DNA of 6,718 bases from an uncultured bacterium (GTDB taxonomy: Bacteria > Verrucomicrobiota > Lentisphaeria > Victivallales > UBA1829), in assembly GCA_900548385.1 (NCBI GenBank), contig URKJ01000075.1:1-6718 (forward strand), written 5' to 3'. This document shows positions 1 to 6,679 of this stretch, one piece after another. The notes under the pieces were generated by a model. It had not been told where the DNA came from. It saw nothing but the letters and a program-made list of their open reading frames with translations, and searched no databases. The position numbers and the translations under genes were made by a program. The first letter of the stretch is position 1; every line of letters starts with the position of its first letter.

Positions 1-139
1 GCATCATGATACCGCGCCGGATCCCAAGATCTTTGAAACTCAGAATATCGGGACGACCGAGTACAAAGATCAGCAGCATTTCCGCGTTTTTCCCGTCAGC
101 GGTAAAAGATTTACCAGTGATAGTAACGATATGGGTCAT
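1..139 (-). pseudogene. C-terminal fragment of an AlkA-type DNA-3-methyladenine glycosylase, cut by the contig edge
   Basis: Read on the minus strand from the ATG at 139-137, this frame has 46 codons and runs off the window at base 1. From about codon 19 (base 85 downward) it reads AEMLLIFVLGRPD, then ILSFKDLGIRRG. This matches the stretch after the helix-hairpin-helix in AlkA-family base-excision glycosylases; Asp37 (bases 29-31) falls where the catalytic aspartate lies. The enzyme normally removes alkylated purines from DNA in the cytoplasm. The piece that should precede it, including the Gly-rich hairpin and Trp-Thr before AEM, is absent or altered (GKN instead), and the DNA upstream is the end of the glycosidase gene. 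The frame overlaps that gene by 29 bp. GGAGG abuts this ATG, too close to act as its Shine-Dalgarno. I infer a 5'-deleted remnant, or an assembly junction near base 90. No terminator is visible at 1-110. Family assignment is fairly sure; gene status is uncertain. Confidence 0.6.
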
Positions 140-3100
140 CCTCCGCTTCCGGCTGGTCTGCATAGAAAAAACGAAGTTGTTTCGGCACTATCTCTGGAAT
201 GGATTGAAGTCCTCCGGAACCTCTCAAATCATTACAGAGAATGGTCAAGACCTGTTTTCCGGGGCGCAGATCCGTTTTTTTCAAAGGAATTTTCCTGTTA
301 TAGTTCCAGTAATCACCCGGATGCGTCTTTGCCGTGACCTCCCCCATGAAACGTCCATTCAGCCAGATCCATGATTCATCATCAACCGCTCCGATTTGCA
401 GTTCATGCTTTCCGCTCCGGCAAACCTTTGGAAGGTCAAATTCCACCCGGTACCAGAACAATCCATCATAATCGGAATATTTTGGGAATTGGGACTCAAA
501 AGAGATGCCGGGCTGAACCTTATGCCAGTCTTTGACAATATATTCTGTTTTGTGCCAACCATTTTTTTTACCGTCTCCATGCGGATCGAAGCAACCTTTC
601 CACCCGGAGGAAAGCACAAATGCCTGATTGCCGTTATCGGCCGCCTCGAACAGACGGCAGAACCCTGTTTGAAAGCCTGCTCCAAGATTTGCCAACAAAC
701 GCATCATCAAAAAATCAGCTCGTCGCCCTGTCGTTCGTAATGCATGAATGGAACGGTTGAACTTCCAAGGGGGGAGCTGCATCATAACCACGGTTCCTTT
801 TCCAATTCGACGACTGTTCAAGGCAATGCCTCCGGTTGAATTCTCCGGAAAACCATCAAACCGCAGCGGATAACGGAAATGAAGTTCGGCATTGCTGATT
901 CCTGTATATTCGGGATGGTTCCGGAGCCCCGTCACATAATCGCTCATCCATTCACCCGGCACCGCGCCAATATCGGGAAACAGACGGGACAATTCGTTTC
1001 CGGCAAGACCGCATGCCAAAACGTTAAGGCCATTCTCTATAAAAGTCTGTAAATTGTCCGGCAGATCGTTTCCCGGAGCAATAACAAGCAAATCACCGGA
1101 AGACAATCCGGACGGAATAAGTTTTTCGCAGACCACTCCGTTTTTTTCCAGCTGGTTCTGCAATTCCTCATTTCCGGTAAACCAGACTTTCCTGACCGGA
1201 GGGGGAATCGCTTTATCGAGGTAGCGGAGAGCCTTGGCAAAAGCTGCTTCTGCCTGAGGATCCGGAATTGTCCTGGCAGAAAGCTCAAGCTGGCAGAAGA
1301 TGGCAGCGGTTTTTCCTTCCGTGAACATCAGAAGCGGAGCGAATTGGAGATCGAAGCCTCCATGATAAAGAGGCAGCCAGTTCCCAACGCTTGGCTTCTC
1401 CGGCAGAATTGCCGCCACATTGCCGCGATTGCCGGCCCGCCATACATGTCGATTATTGAAACCGTTCCAGCGATAGGATGGATATGGCTGAACCCCTTCC
1501 GGTTGTTTCAGAAACGGAGGGAGAGAGGTCGAATTTCCGCGCCAATCTTTCAATGGCTCCGGAAAACGCGGATGATTGGAAAACACGGAGCGAAGTCCTT
1601 GCGTATTGCTGCGAATTCCCAACCGGAATAGAGCTTCCGGCCGCTGCTCCATAAGAAAAAGCTTGAGACCGTGTTTCAACGCATCTTCAAGATGAAGCGG
1701 AAAGTTATCAAGAGAGAAACGACCGAGAATCAACAGCTGGATCCCTTTCAAATCGCGATCTCCAGTTACCTTTTTATATGAAAGTCCCAGTCGGTTCAAC
1801 AGTGGTGCGGTTGTTCCCTCCGGATCGTAAAGTCCGACGCGACTTTGCAGCCGGACAGTTTGCGGCGGAACCAGATTCAATGTTACGGAATCCTCCCAAA
1901 TCTGTCCATTTCTGCCGGTCACCGTAACCGCAATTCTGCAACCTTTTTCCGGCGGAACCGTTGGCAGTTTGAACTGGATCGGTATTACAGCTTTTGTCCC
2001 GGGGACAACAGAAACGGTGCCGCTTCGTTCCGTTATGCCGTTTTTGCTCCAAGCCCACTGAAACTCCTGTTCCCTGCGGGTATCGTTCAGAATCTGAATT
2101 GATTTACTGACCATTTCTCCGGGAGCAAAATTTACTGAACACTCTGTAAAAGAATCAGGGGAACCGCCTATTTTTACAAGGATCTTCCGGAAAGATTGCT
2201 CCAGAGCCTCACCTGTCAATGTTTTACGGAAACGGTTGATCGAATCCGTAAAACAGCAGTTGTCAAAAGGAACTTTGTAGTCGGGGGTAAGGCCGGGGCG
2301 TTTCAGATTTTGAAAACGGTCCGGATTCAGGAGCTGTCCGGTTTTAAATGTCAGCGGAAAATGAAACACATGGCCATCCCACGGAAGAATAGCGGAAATT
2401 CCCCGGAGCCGCAAATCCGTGATATTTTTCCGAACATAAATAGAACGGACTTGATCAAGCTGCGGAAAATCCCGTCTTCCGAACCAGCGGGGATTGTTAT
2501 TATACTGTTCGATAACGACATCTTTCCGGGAGAAAAAAGTCCGTTTCCGGCGATCCATGCGATATGCCGGTTCTCCAAGAGTCTCCGCATTGAATTCATT
2601 CAGCCAGAGACATTGGGTGAGGCGTTCCCGCCAGATGAAGCCGGGCCCCCGAGCACTGCTCCAACTGGCAATATGGGGCATTCCATATTCAACGAAAAAG
2701 ACCGGTGCGGTTCCTTTTTGCTCCCAGTTTTCCAGCCAGTCACTTCGTTCCTGCGGCGGCGCCCAGTTTTGATAAAGGTTCACGGCATGGACAGAACCGA
2801 GCATTCCTCCGTCATGATGATAAACCGGACGGGAGGGATCCAGTTTACTCAGGAGCCGTTCCGCATAAAGGGCTTCTGTTCTTTTTCCGGTATGAATGCC
2901 ATACTTTTCCGGAGAAAATCCGTTACCGATTTTCAGCGGATTCTGGTGATCGGCATAACCGGCGTAATTGTGGGATGTGGCCATCATGACGAGTCCGGGA
3001 AGATTCTGATAACGGCGCAAACGATACTCGGCAATTTTCAGAAATTGCTTCTGTTTTTCCGCATCTGTACTCAGACCGGGAAAATCCAGAGAGCGCGGCA

Positions 3101-4826
3101 TTGTGATAGAGGTCAACATTCCCTGTTGCGAAGTCATTTTCCGGTAAGTATCCTGGTAGCAGAATGTTCCGGGATTAAATGAATAGACACTGTCGATCAG
3201 GAAATTGACGTGAAACTCCTTCATCTTGCGAATGAGATCACTTATACTGGCTTCATCTGCGACAGATGAGGCGGCATTGTTGGTAATCGGAAGCGCCCGG
3301 AGATGAATGATTTTTCCGTTTAAAAGAAAATTTTGCCCTTTGATTTCAAATTCCCTGAATCCGAATTCCTCCGGATAAAAGCGATCCAGAATATGGCCGT
3401 CCGGTTTTTTCAAAGAGATTTCAGCCCTGTATAGATTGTGGGGAGTATCTATATCCCAGAGTTTCGGAGCAAGCCAGTTGGCAGACAGCGAAAAACGAAC
3501 ATTTTCTTTCCCGTCTGATACGATTTCTGCAGGAGGAAATTTTTCCCGAAAATGATCCGGTCCGGTAACAACAGCTTCCATGAGGTAATTTCCCGCCTCC
3601 AGTTTGTTGAAGCCGATATCGAAGACAATCTGTTTCTTTTTCACGGAAGTGCGGATTGCAACATCTGAGATATTATAATTTTGCGGAACGGCTTCCAGCT
3701 CTGCATCGCCGCAGAGTCCCCGGTTATCCATTTCATGAATTTCCGTATAAGCCCGGTCTGCACCCATGTTGACCGTCAGAATGCGGGGGTTGGCCTCCAG
3801 GAGAATAGAAAGTTCCTGCTTTCTCCCGGTTTTTGCATACCGGGTCAGATCCACCTCTCCTCCGGGAAAAACGATAGTGCCGACAGAGGTTCCGTCGATG
3901 TGGATATTCGCTTTCGATTGAACAAGGTCCAGTTTCAGGAGAATCCGTTTTCCCTGCCAGGCATGTGGAATTGTGATACAGCGGCGGTACCATGCCTTAT
4001 GAAGAACTGGCGGCATTTTCTGGCGAATGCGTGAACTCAAATAAAACGGAGTGGCACTACCCCGCCAGTCATTATTGGGAAGTTTTCCCTGCCAATGGCC
4101 CGGGACTTTAAACCATCCCCATCCTGCACCGGACGGAGGAAGAGCTTTCTGACTCTCATCATTAATGCAGGGATAAAACTGCCATAGTCCGTTCAGAGAT
4201 ATTTTTTCCCTTGTTGGCGTGGAAAGACGCCACGCATCATCAAGAGAAAAGGTTTCCTGAACGCCCCTGCCATCCGGAGGCGGCAAATCCATGGTTTCCG
4301 AAATCAGAAAGATCTCAACATTTCGCATTTCCACTTTTCCGGACTTACCATAATTTGCCGGAACGACATCAAAAAAGGCGGCATTTTCCGGGATTGGATA
4401 AACATCGGCATAGTTTTTCCATGGGTTCGTTCCGGTCAGTTGATTGGTCTTCAGGTAGGATCCGATTCTTTTGCCGGCGGCATCCAGAAAAAACAGATCA
4501 AGCCGTGCATTCTGCCAGCCATCACGCCCCCGGACACAATCAAAAGACCGCATTTGAAAACGGACCAGCAGCATCCGGTTTTTCCCTGTACTGCCTTCCG
4601 GAAGCGGAATCCGGTTACAACAGGACACCCAGTTGCCTTCTACGGAAAAAGAGGCTTTGCCATCTTTCAGCTCCGCTGAAATCCCTTTGGTTTTCCCTTT
4701 GTACAATGTCGACGCATTGAGCAGATTCCCACTGTGTTTCTGATAAATGTTGTCTCCACAGCGTATCGTGTCTGCGCAGAGAGAATTACTTAGAAACAGA
4801 AAAAGGATAAGGCATAGATACTTCAT
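111..4826 (-). CDS. Large secreted GH2-like glycoside hydrolase, multidomain
   Basis: A 1571-residue exported protein, far longer than a typical 600-1100 residue GH2 enzyme. The start is the ATG at 4826-4824, with GGAG at 4837-4834, seven bases upstream. Domains by eye: signal peptide 1-18 (probable cut LCA|DT); beta-sandwich resembling a carbohydrate-binding module about 45-176; GH2 sugar-binding jelly roll 208-345 (LNGLWQFYP, AWYRR, W-G-K-R-I); Ig-like 380-485; TIM barrel about 487-830 (FGFREFEI, LLNGK); Ig-like 895-985; two amidotransferase-like alpha/beta units 993-1206 and 1211-1384; C-terminal jelly roll about 1440-1555 (WYRVEFDLP, WIWLNG). Glu713 in PVFFVEYG fits the GH2 nucleophile. 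The strand that normally ends in Asn-Glu (acid/base) reads MMATSHNYAGY (614-624), so that Glu is missing. It probably acts on a polysaccharide outside the cytoplasm; the substrate cannot be read from sequence. It is the last gene of the operon, 13 bp after the pseudopilin. It could instead be a non-hydrolytic glycan-binding protein. Clan assignment is secure, activity is not. Confidence 0.85.
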   Translation of the reverse strand: MKYLCLILFLFLSNSLCADTIRCGDNIYQKHSGNLLNASTLYKGKTKGISAELKDGKASFSVEGNWVSCCNRIPLPEGSTGKNRMLLVRFQMRSFDCVRGRDGWQNARLDLFFLDAAGKRIGSYLKTNQLTGTNPWKNYADVYPIPENAAFFDVVPANYGKSGKVEMRNVEIFLISETMDLPPPDGRGVQETFSLDDAWRLSTPTREKISLNGLWQFYPCINDESQKALPPSGAGWGWFKVPGHWQGKLPNNDWRGSATPFYLSSRIRQKMPPVLHKAWYRRCITIPHAWQGKRILLKLDLVQSKANIHIDGTSVGTIVFPGGEVDLTRYAKTGRKQELSILLEANPRILTVNMGADRAYTEIHEMDNRGLCGDAELEAVPQNYNISDVAIRTSVKKKQIVFDIGFNKLEAGNYLMEAVVTGPDHFREKFPPAEIVSDGKENVRFSLSANWLAPKLWDIDTPHNLYRAEISLKKPDGHILDRFYPEEFGFREFEIKGQNFLLNGKIIHLRALPITNNAASSVADEASISDLIRKMKEFHVNFLIDSVYSFNPGTFCYQDTYRKMTSQQGMLTSITMPRSLDFPGLSTDAEKQKQFLKIAEYRLRRYQNLPGLVMMATSHNYAGYADHQNPLKIGNGFSPEKYGIHTGKRTEALYAERLLSKLDPSRPVYHHDGGMLGSVHAVNLYQNWAPPQERSDWLENWEQKGTAPVFFVEYGMPHIASWSSARGPGFIWRERLTQCLWLNEFNAETLGEPAYRMDRRKRTFFSRKDVVIEQYNNNPRWFGRRDFPQLDQVRSIYVRKNITDLRLRGISAILPWDGHVFHFPLTFKTGQLLNPDRFQNLKRPGLTPDYKVPFDNCCFTDSINRFRKTLTGEALEQSFRKILVKIGGSPDSFTECSVNFAPGEMVSKSIQILNDTRREQEFQWAWSKNGITERSGTVSVVPGTKAVIPIQFKLPTVPPEKGCRIAVTVTGRNGQIWEDSVTLNLVPPQTVRLQSRVGLYDPEGTTAPLLNRLGLSYKKVTGDRDLKGIQLLILGRFSLDNFPLHLEDALKHGLKLFLMEQRPEALFRLGIRSNTQGLRSVFSNHPRFPEPLKDWRGNSTSLPPFLKQPEGVQPYPSYRWNGFNNRHVWRAGNRGNVAAILPEKPSVGNWLPLYHGGFDLQFAPLLMFTEGKTAAIFCQLELSARTIPDPQAEAAFAKALRYLDKAIPPPVRKVWFTGNEELQNQLEKNGVVCEKLIPSGLSSGDLLVIAPGNDLPDNLQTFIENGLNVLACGLAGNELSRLFPDIGAVPGEWMSDYVTGLRNHPEYTGISNAELHFRYPLRFDGFPENSTGGIALNSRRIGKGTVVMMQLPPWKFNRSIHALRTTGRRADFLMMRLLANLGAGFQTGFCRLFEAADNGNQAFVLSSGWKGCFDPHGDGKKNGWHKTEYIVKDWHKVQPGISFESQFPKYSDYDGLFWYRVEFDLPKVCRSGKHELQIGAVDDESWIWLNGRFMGEVTAKTHPGDYWNYNRKIPLKKTDLRPGKQVLTILCNDLRGSGGLQSIPEIVPKQLRFFYADQPEAEDDPYRYYHW
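675..1850 (-). repeat. Internal duplication of an amidotransferase-like domain within the glycosidase
   Basis: Residues 993-1206 and 1211-1384 of the large protein look like two diverged copies of one alpha/beta unit. Both begin with a V-R strand, then a helix with an L...NG/LG pattern, a strand reading LLILG or LLVIAPG, a helix (LEDALKHGLKLFL versus LQTFIENGLNVLA), and E-x-L-x-RL. Both end with a strand closing in Gln-Leu (AAIFCQLELS versus VVMMQLPPW) and a helix with regularly placed Leu. This resembles the class I glutamine amidotransferase-like or beta-galactosidase trimerisation domains attached to some glycosidases, where they are structural. Copy 2 has a Cys (1272) after the strand and copy 1 has Glu there, so I infer no amidotransferase activity. 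The alignment was made by eye. Confidence 0.5.
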
Positions 4827-4839
4827 ACACAGTCTCCGT

Positions 4840-5598
4840 TTATTTTTTGAAAATTAAAAACTCTCGATAGTCCGCGTCGAATCCGATAACATTTTCGGTG
4901 TTATTCGTTTCTAAAAATCCTTGAAAGATGTTATCTTTCCAGACCGTCGGTTTTACCGACGCCGCATGCCCGTCCCAGAAAGAGGATTGAACTGTACCTG
5001 TATGGCGGAAATGTGCTTTTGTAACTTCCAGACCGGAATTGCCGAGGGAAGCCTGCAAATCCTGCCACCACCCGCCTTTTGCGGCATTATAGTAAATTCC
5101 GTCAAACGCAAACATTCCTTTACTTGGTTGTTTGCTTTTTTTCAACGAAAGATAAAATTCCCAACCGTTTTGTTTGGCCCCCTGAAGCGGCGATTGAGAC
5201 CTTGAGGTCCAGTACCATTGCAGGGTACCGTCGTTTGTTCTCAGATAGCTGCTGTAACAGGACTGGGAATTTCCGGGATCCTTGTTCGCCCCCGGACAGG
5301 AAATCACGTTCCTGGGAAGATATTTCAATTTTACCCACAGAGTACTCCATACCGGAGCTTCCGTATTGTTCTGGCAGACAAACATAACTGTGCTGTCATA
5401 ATCATTGGCATAGTTGTTAAGTCCCGTGGAACATTGCCGAAGGTTGGAGAGACATTGAATTGCCAGCCCTTTGTCACGAGCCTTTTGCAATGCCGGCAGC
5501 AGAAGTGCGGCAAGAATAGCAATAATTGATACAACTACAAGGAGTTCTATGATGGTGAAGAATGTTTTACCTGTTTTTCTGTCCTTGATCAGTTTCAT
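4840..5598 (-). CDS. Type II secretion-like pseudopilin with H-X9-DG motif
   Basis: A 252-residue protein whose start at 5598 is fixed by AAAGGAAG at 5612-5605, six bases upstream. Residues 1-13 form a short basic leader. The prepilin motif FTIIELLVVVSIIAILAA follows from residue 14, with the essential Glu at mature position 5 (E18) and a hydrophobic helix to about residue 36. The body is a globular domain with Cys49, 56, 75, 101 and 114. Near its end, H199, nine residues and D209-G210 make the exact H-X9-DG signature of the prepilin-type processing-associated family, which is heavily expanded in Lentisphaerota and Planctomycetota. Such proteins are expected to be cleaved by a prepilin peptidase and anchored in the inner membrane facing the periplasm; what individual copies do is unknown. 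The residue before the expected cut is Phe13, not the usual Gly. It sits 19 bp after the regulator and 13 bp before the glycosidase, so I infer a role in export, display or substrate binding for that enzyme. Family assignment is secure, role is not. Confidence 0.9.
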   Translation of the reverse strand: MKLIKDRKTGKTFFTIIELLVVVSIIAILAALLLPALQKARDKGLAIQCLSNLRQCSTGLNNYANDYDSTVMFVCQNNTEAPVWSTLWVKLKYLPRNVISCPGANKDPGNSQSCYSSYLRTNDGTLQWYWTSRSQSPLQGAKQNGWEFYLSLKKSKQPSKGMFAFDGIYYNAAKGGWWQDLQASLGNSGLEVTKAHFRHTGTVQSSFWDGHAASVKPTVWKDNIFQGFLETNNTENVIGFDADYREFLIFKK

Positions 5599-5617
5599 TA
5601 TGCTCTTCCTTTCTTTA

Positions 5618-6634
5618 TTAAATTATTTTTAAATCCAGTTCAGGCGCATAAACCACATGTCTTTCCGGAAGCGGGGCTCCGTCCAGAATCTGAAACAACT
5701 GAACCGCAGCCAGTCGTGCAAATTTTTGAAAAGGGAGTTCCGCCAAAAGCATGGGCGCTTTCAGGATATAGGGCTTGCAATTAACGGAAACCAGACGGCA
5801 TTCATCATTCAAGTCAATCTGATAACGGTTCATCACCTCAAGCGTATAGCGACTGTCCGCATCATGAAAGAAAACGGCGTCTGGACGGAACCCGCTGCTC
5901 AAGAGAGCCTCCACATTTGCATGGTTGCCTTCATAACACAGCAGAAAACGGTCATCCAGTTTATGACCGGCCTCCGCATATGCCTGAACAAAACCATTCC
6001 AGAACTGATAGTCCGTGACAGCGCTTTCCAAATACATAAACCGGAACCGTTTTTGATGTACCAACTCCCTGCCTATCTGATACCCCAACGGTTTATTGTT
6101 CCAACAGATGGAGGGAATCTCGTCAACCTGCTTCAAAACGGTCAATACCGGCATTCGCTTTGCAATCTCACGGATCATTTCATACTTATCGGCAGGCGGA
6201 TCAATCCAGACCAGAGCGGAAGTTTGCAGATTGATCAATTCCTTCAACATATTGTCGTTATTCCGGACCGAGAGCGTTAAGGACTGCAAACTTGCCGGAA
6301 ACTTCGCAATTTCAATTCCCAGAAAACTCTTGAGCGCCCACACATAATAATTATCGAAAACATAATCACCATTGCCGTAAAGCATTGTCACGATAACTGC
6401 CGGAGGAGAATCCTTAACCCGCATCACATTCGCAAACGTCCCAATGCCCGGTTTTGTAATCAGATATCCCTCGTCTACCAATGCCTTCAGTTCCGCCTGT
6501 GCCGTTGCCCGCGCCATTCCGAATTGTTTTGCCAGTACATTATAAGACGGAATCCGAATTTCCACATTCGGATGGCTGTTCAGCAGTCCCAGAACATATC
6601 GCCGGATGATCATGCGCAAGCTATATTTCTTCAT
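5618..6634 (-). CDS. GntR-type winged-helix regulator with LacI-like sugar-sensing domain (AraR-type architecture)
   Basis: A 338-residue cytoplasmic transcription factor. Residues 5-70 form a GntR winged helix: IPSYNVLAKQFGMARATAQ is the recognition region, followed by LVDEGYLITKPGIGTFA, the wing. Residues about 78-338 look like the LacI/periplasmic-binding-protein effector domain: ALVWIDPP, MPVLTVLKQV, the dimer-core region GYQIGRELVHQKRFRFMYLES, FWNGFVQAYAEAG, FRPDAVFFHDAD and the closing strand region with LAELPFQKFARLAAVQLF. This order is that of the arabinose repressor AraR, and the length is close to it. The likely effector is a sugar released by the neighbouring enzyme, but which sugar cannot be told. 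The ATG at 6634 has only a weak GAGAG seven bases upstream; the in-frame ATG at codon 8 is a less likely start because it removes part of the first helix. Palindromic half-sites just upstream suggest autoregulation. As first gene of a tight three-gene run it probably controls all of it. Confidence 0.88.
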   Translation of the reverse strand: MKKYSLRMIIRRYVLGLLNSHPNVEIRIPSYNVLAKQFGMARATAQAELKALVDEGYLITKPGIGTFANVMRVKDSPPAVIVTMLYGNGDYVFDNYYVWALKSFLGIEIAKFPASLQSLTLSVRNNDNMLKELINLQTSALVWIDPPADKYEMIREIAKRMPVLTVLKQVDEIPSICWNNKPLGYQIGRELVHQKRFRFMYLESAVTDYQFWNGFVQAYAEAGHKLDDRFLLCYEGNHANVEALLSSGFRPDAVFFHDADSRYTLEVMNRYQIDLNDECRLVSVNCKPYILKAPMLLAELPFQKFARLAAVQLFQILDGAPLPERHVVYAPELDLKII

Positions 6635-6645
6635 AAAAAAACTCT

Positions 6646-6674
6646 CTATTAGTTACCTATTAGCTAACTAATAG
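6646..6674. promoter_or_regulatory. Probable operator: three CTATTAG half-sites spaced 11 bp apart
   Basis: CTATTAG occurs at 6646-6652 and 6657-6663, and its complement CTAATAG at 6668-6674; the centres are exactly 11 bp apart, one helical turn. The right-hand pair forms the 18-bp near-palindrome CTATTAGCTAACTAATAG (6657-6674). The outer pair is a perfect 10-bp inverted repeat, CTATTAGTTA (6646-6655) with TAACTAATAG (6665-6674). The size and AT-rich symmetry resemble operators of GntR/AraR-type repressors. It lies 12 bp upstream of the regulator start and overlaps the proposed -10 box and start point, the classic arrangement for repression by blocking polymerase. That the neighbouring regulator binds here is inference. 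Confidence 0.6.
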
Positions 6675-6678
6675 TATA
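6673..6678 (-). promoter_or_regulatory. Candidate -10 box (TATACT) of the operon promoter
   Basis: Reading the minus strand, TATACT differs from the consensus TATAAT at one base and lies 38 bp before the regulator ATG. Transcription would begin near 6666, giving a leader of about 32 bases. The -35 element would lie beyond 6690, where the window holds adapter rather than genome, so it cannot be examined. The box overlaps the last operator half-site. Confidence 0.45.
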
Positions 6679-6679
6679 C

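Noticed and set aside
1..110. Terminator downstream of the operon
   Set aside because: No GC-rich hairpin followed by a T-run is present after the stop codon at 111; the stretch reads instead as AlkA-like coding sequence.
2196..3182. A 328-codon open frame on the plus strand
   Set aside because: It lies wholly antisense to the catalytic barrel of the large glycosidase, has no recognisable domain, and its openness follows from the codon bias of the real gene.
4211..4720. A 169-codon open frame on the plus strand
   Set aside because: Antisense to the N-terminal domains of the large protein; the translation is rich in Pro, His and Arg with no family motif, typical of a shadow frame.
4770..4826. 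Lipoprotein signal at Cys17 of the large glycosidase
   Set aside because: The residues before Cys are Asn-Ser-Leu; a lipobox needs a small residue at -1. A standard signal peptidase I cut after LCA fits better.
5657..6280. A 207-codon open frame on the plus strand
   Set aside because: Antisense to the GntR-type regulator, whose own motifs are clear; no domain seen in the plus-strand translation.
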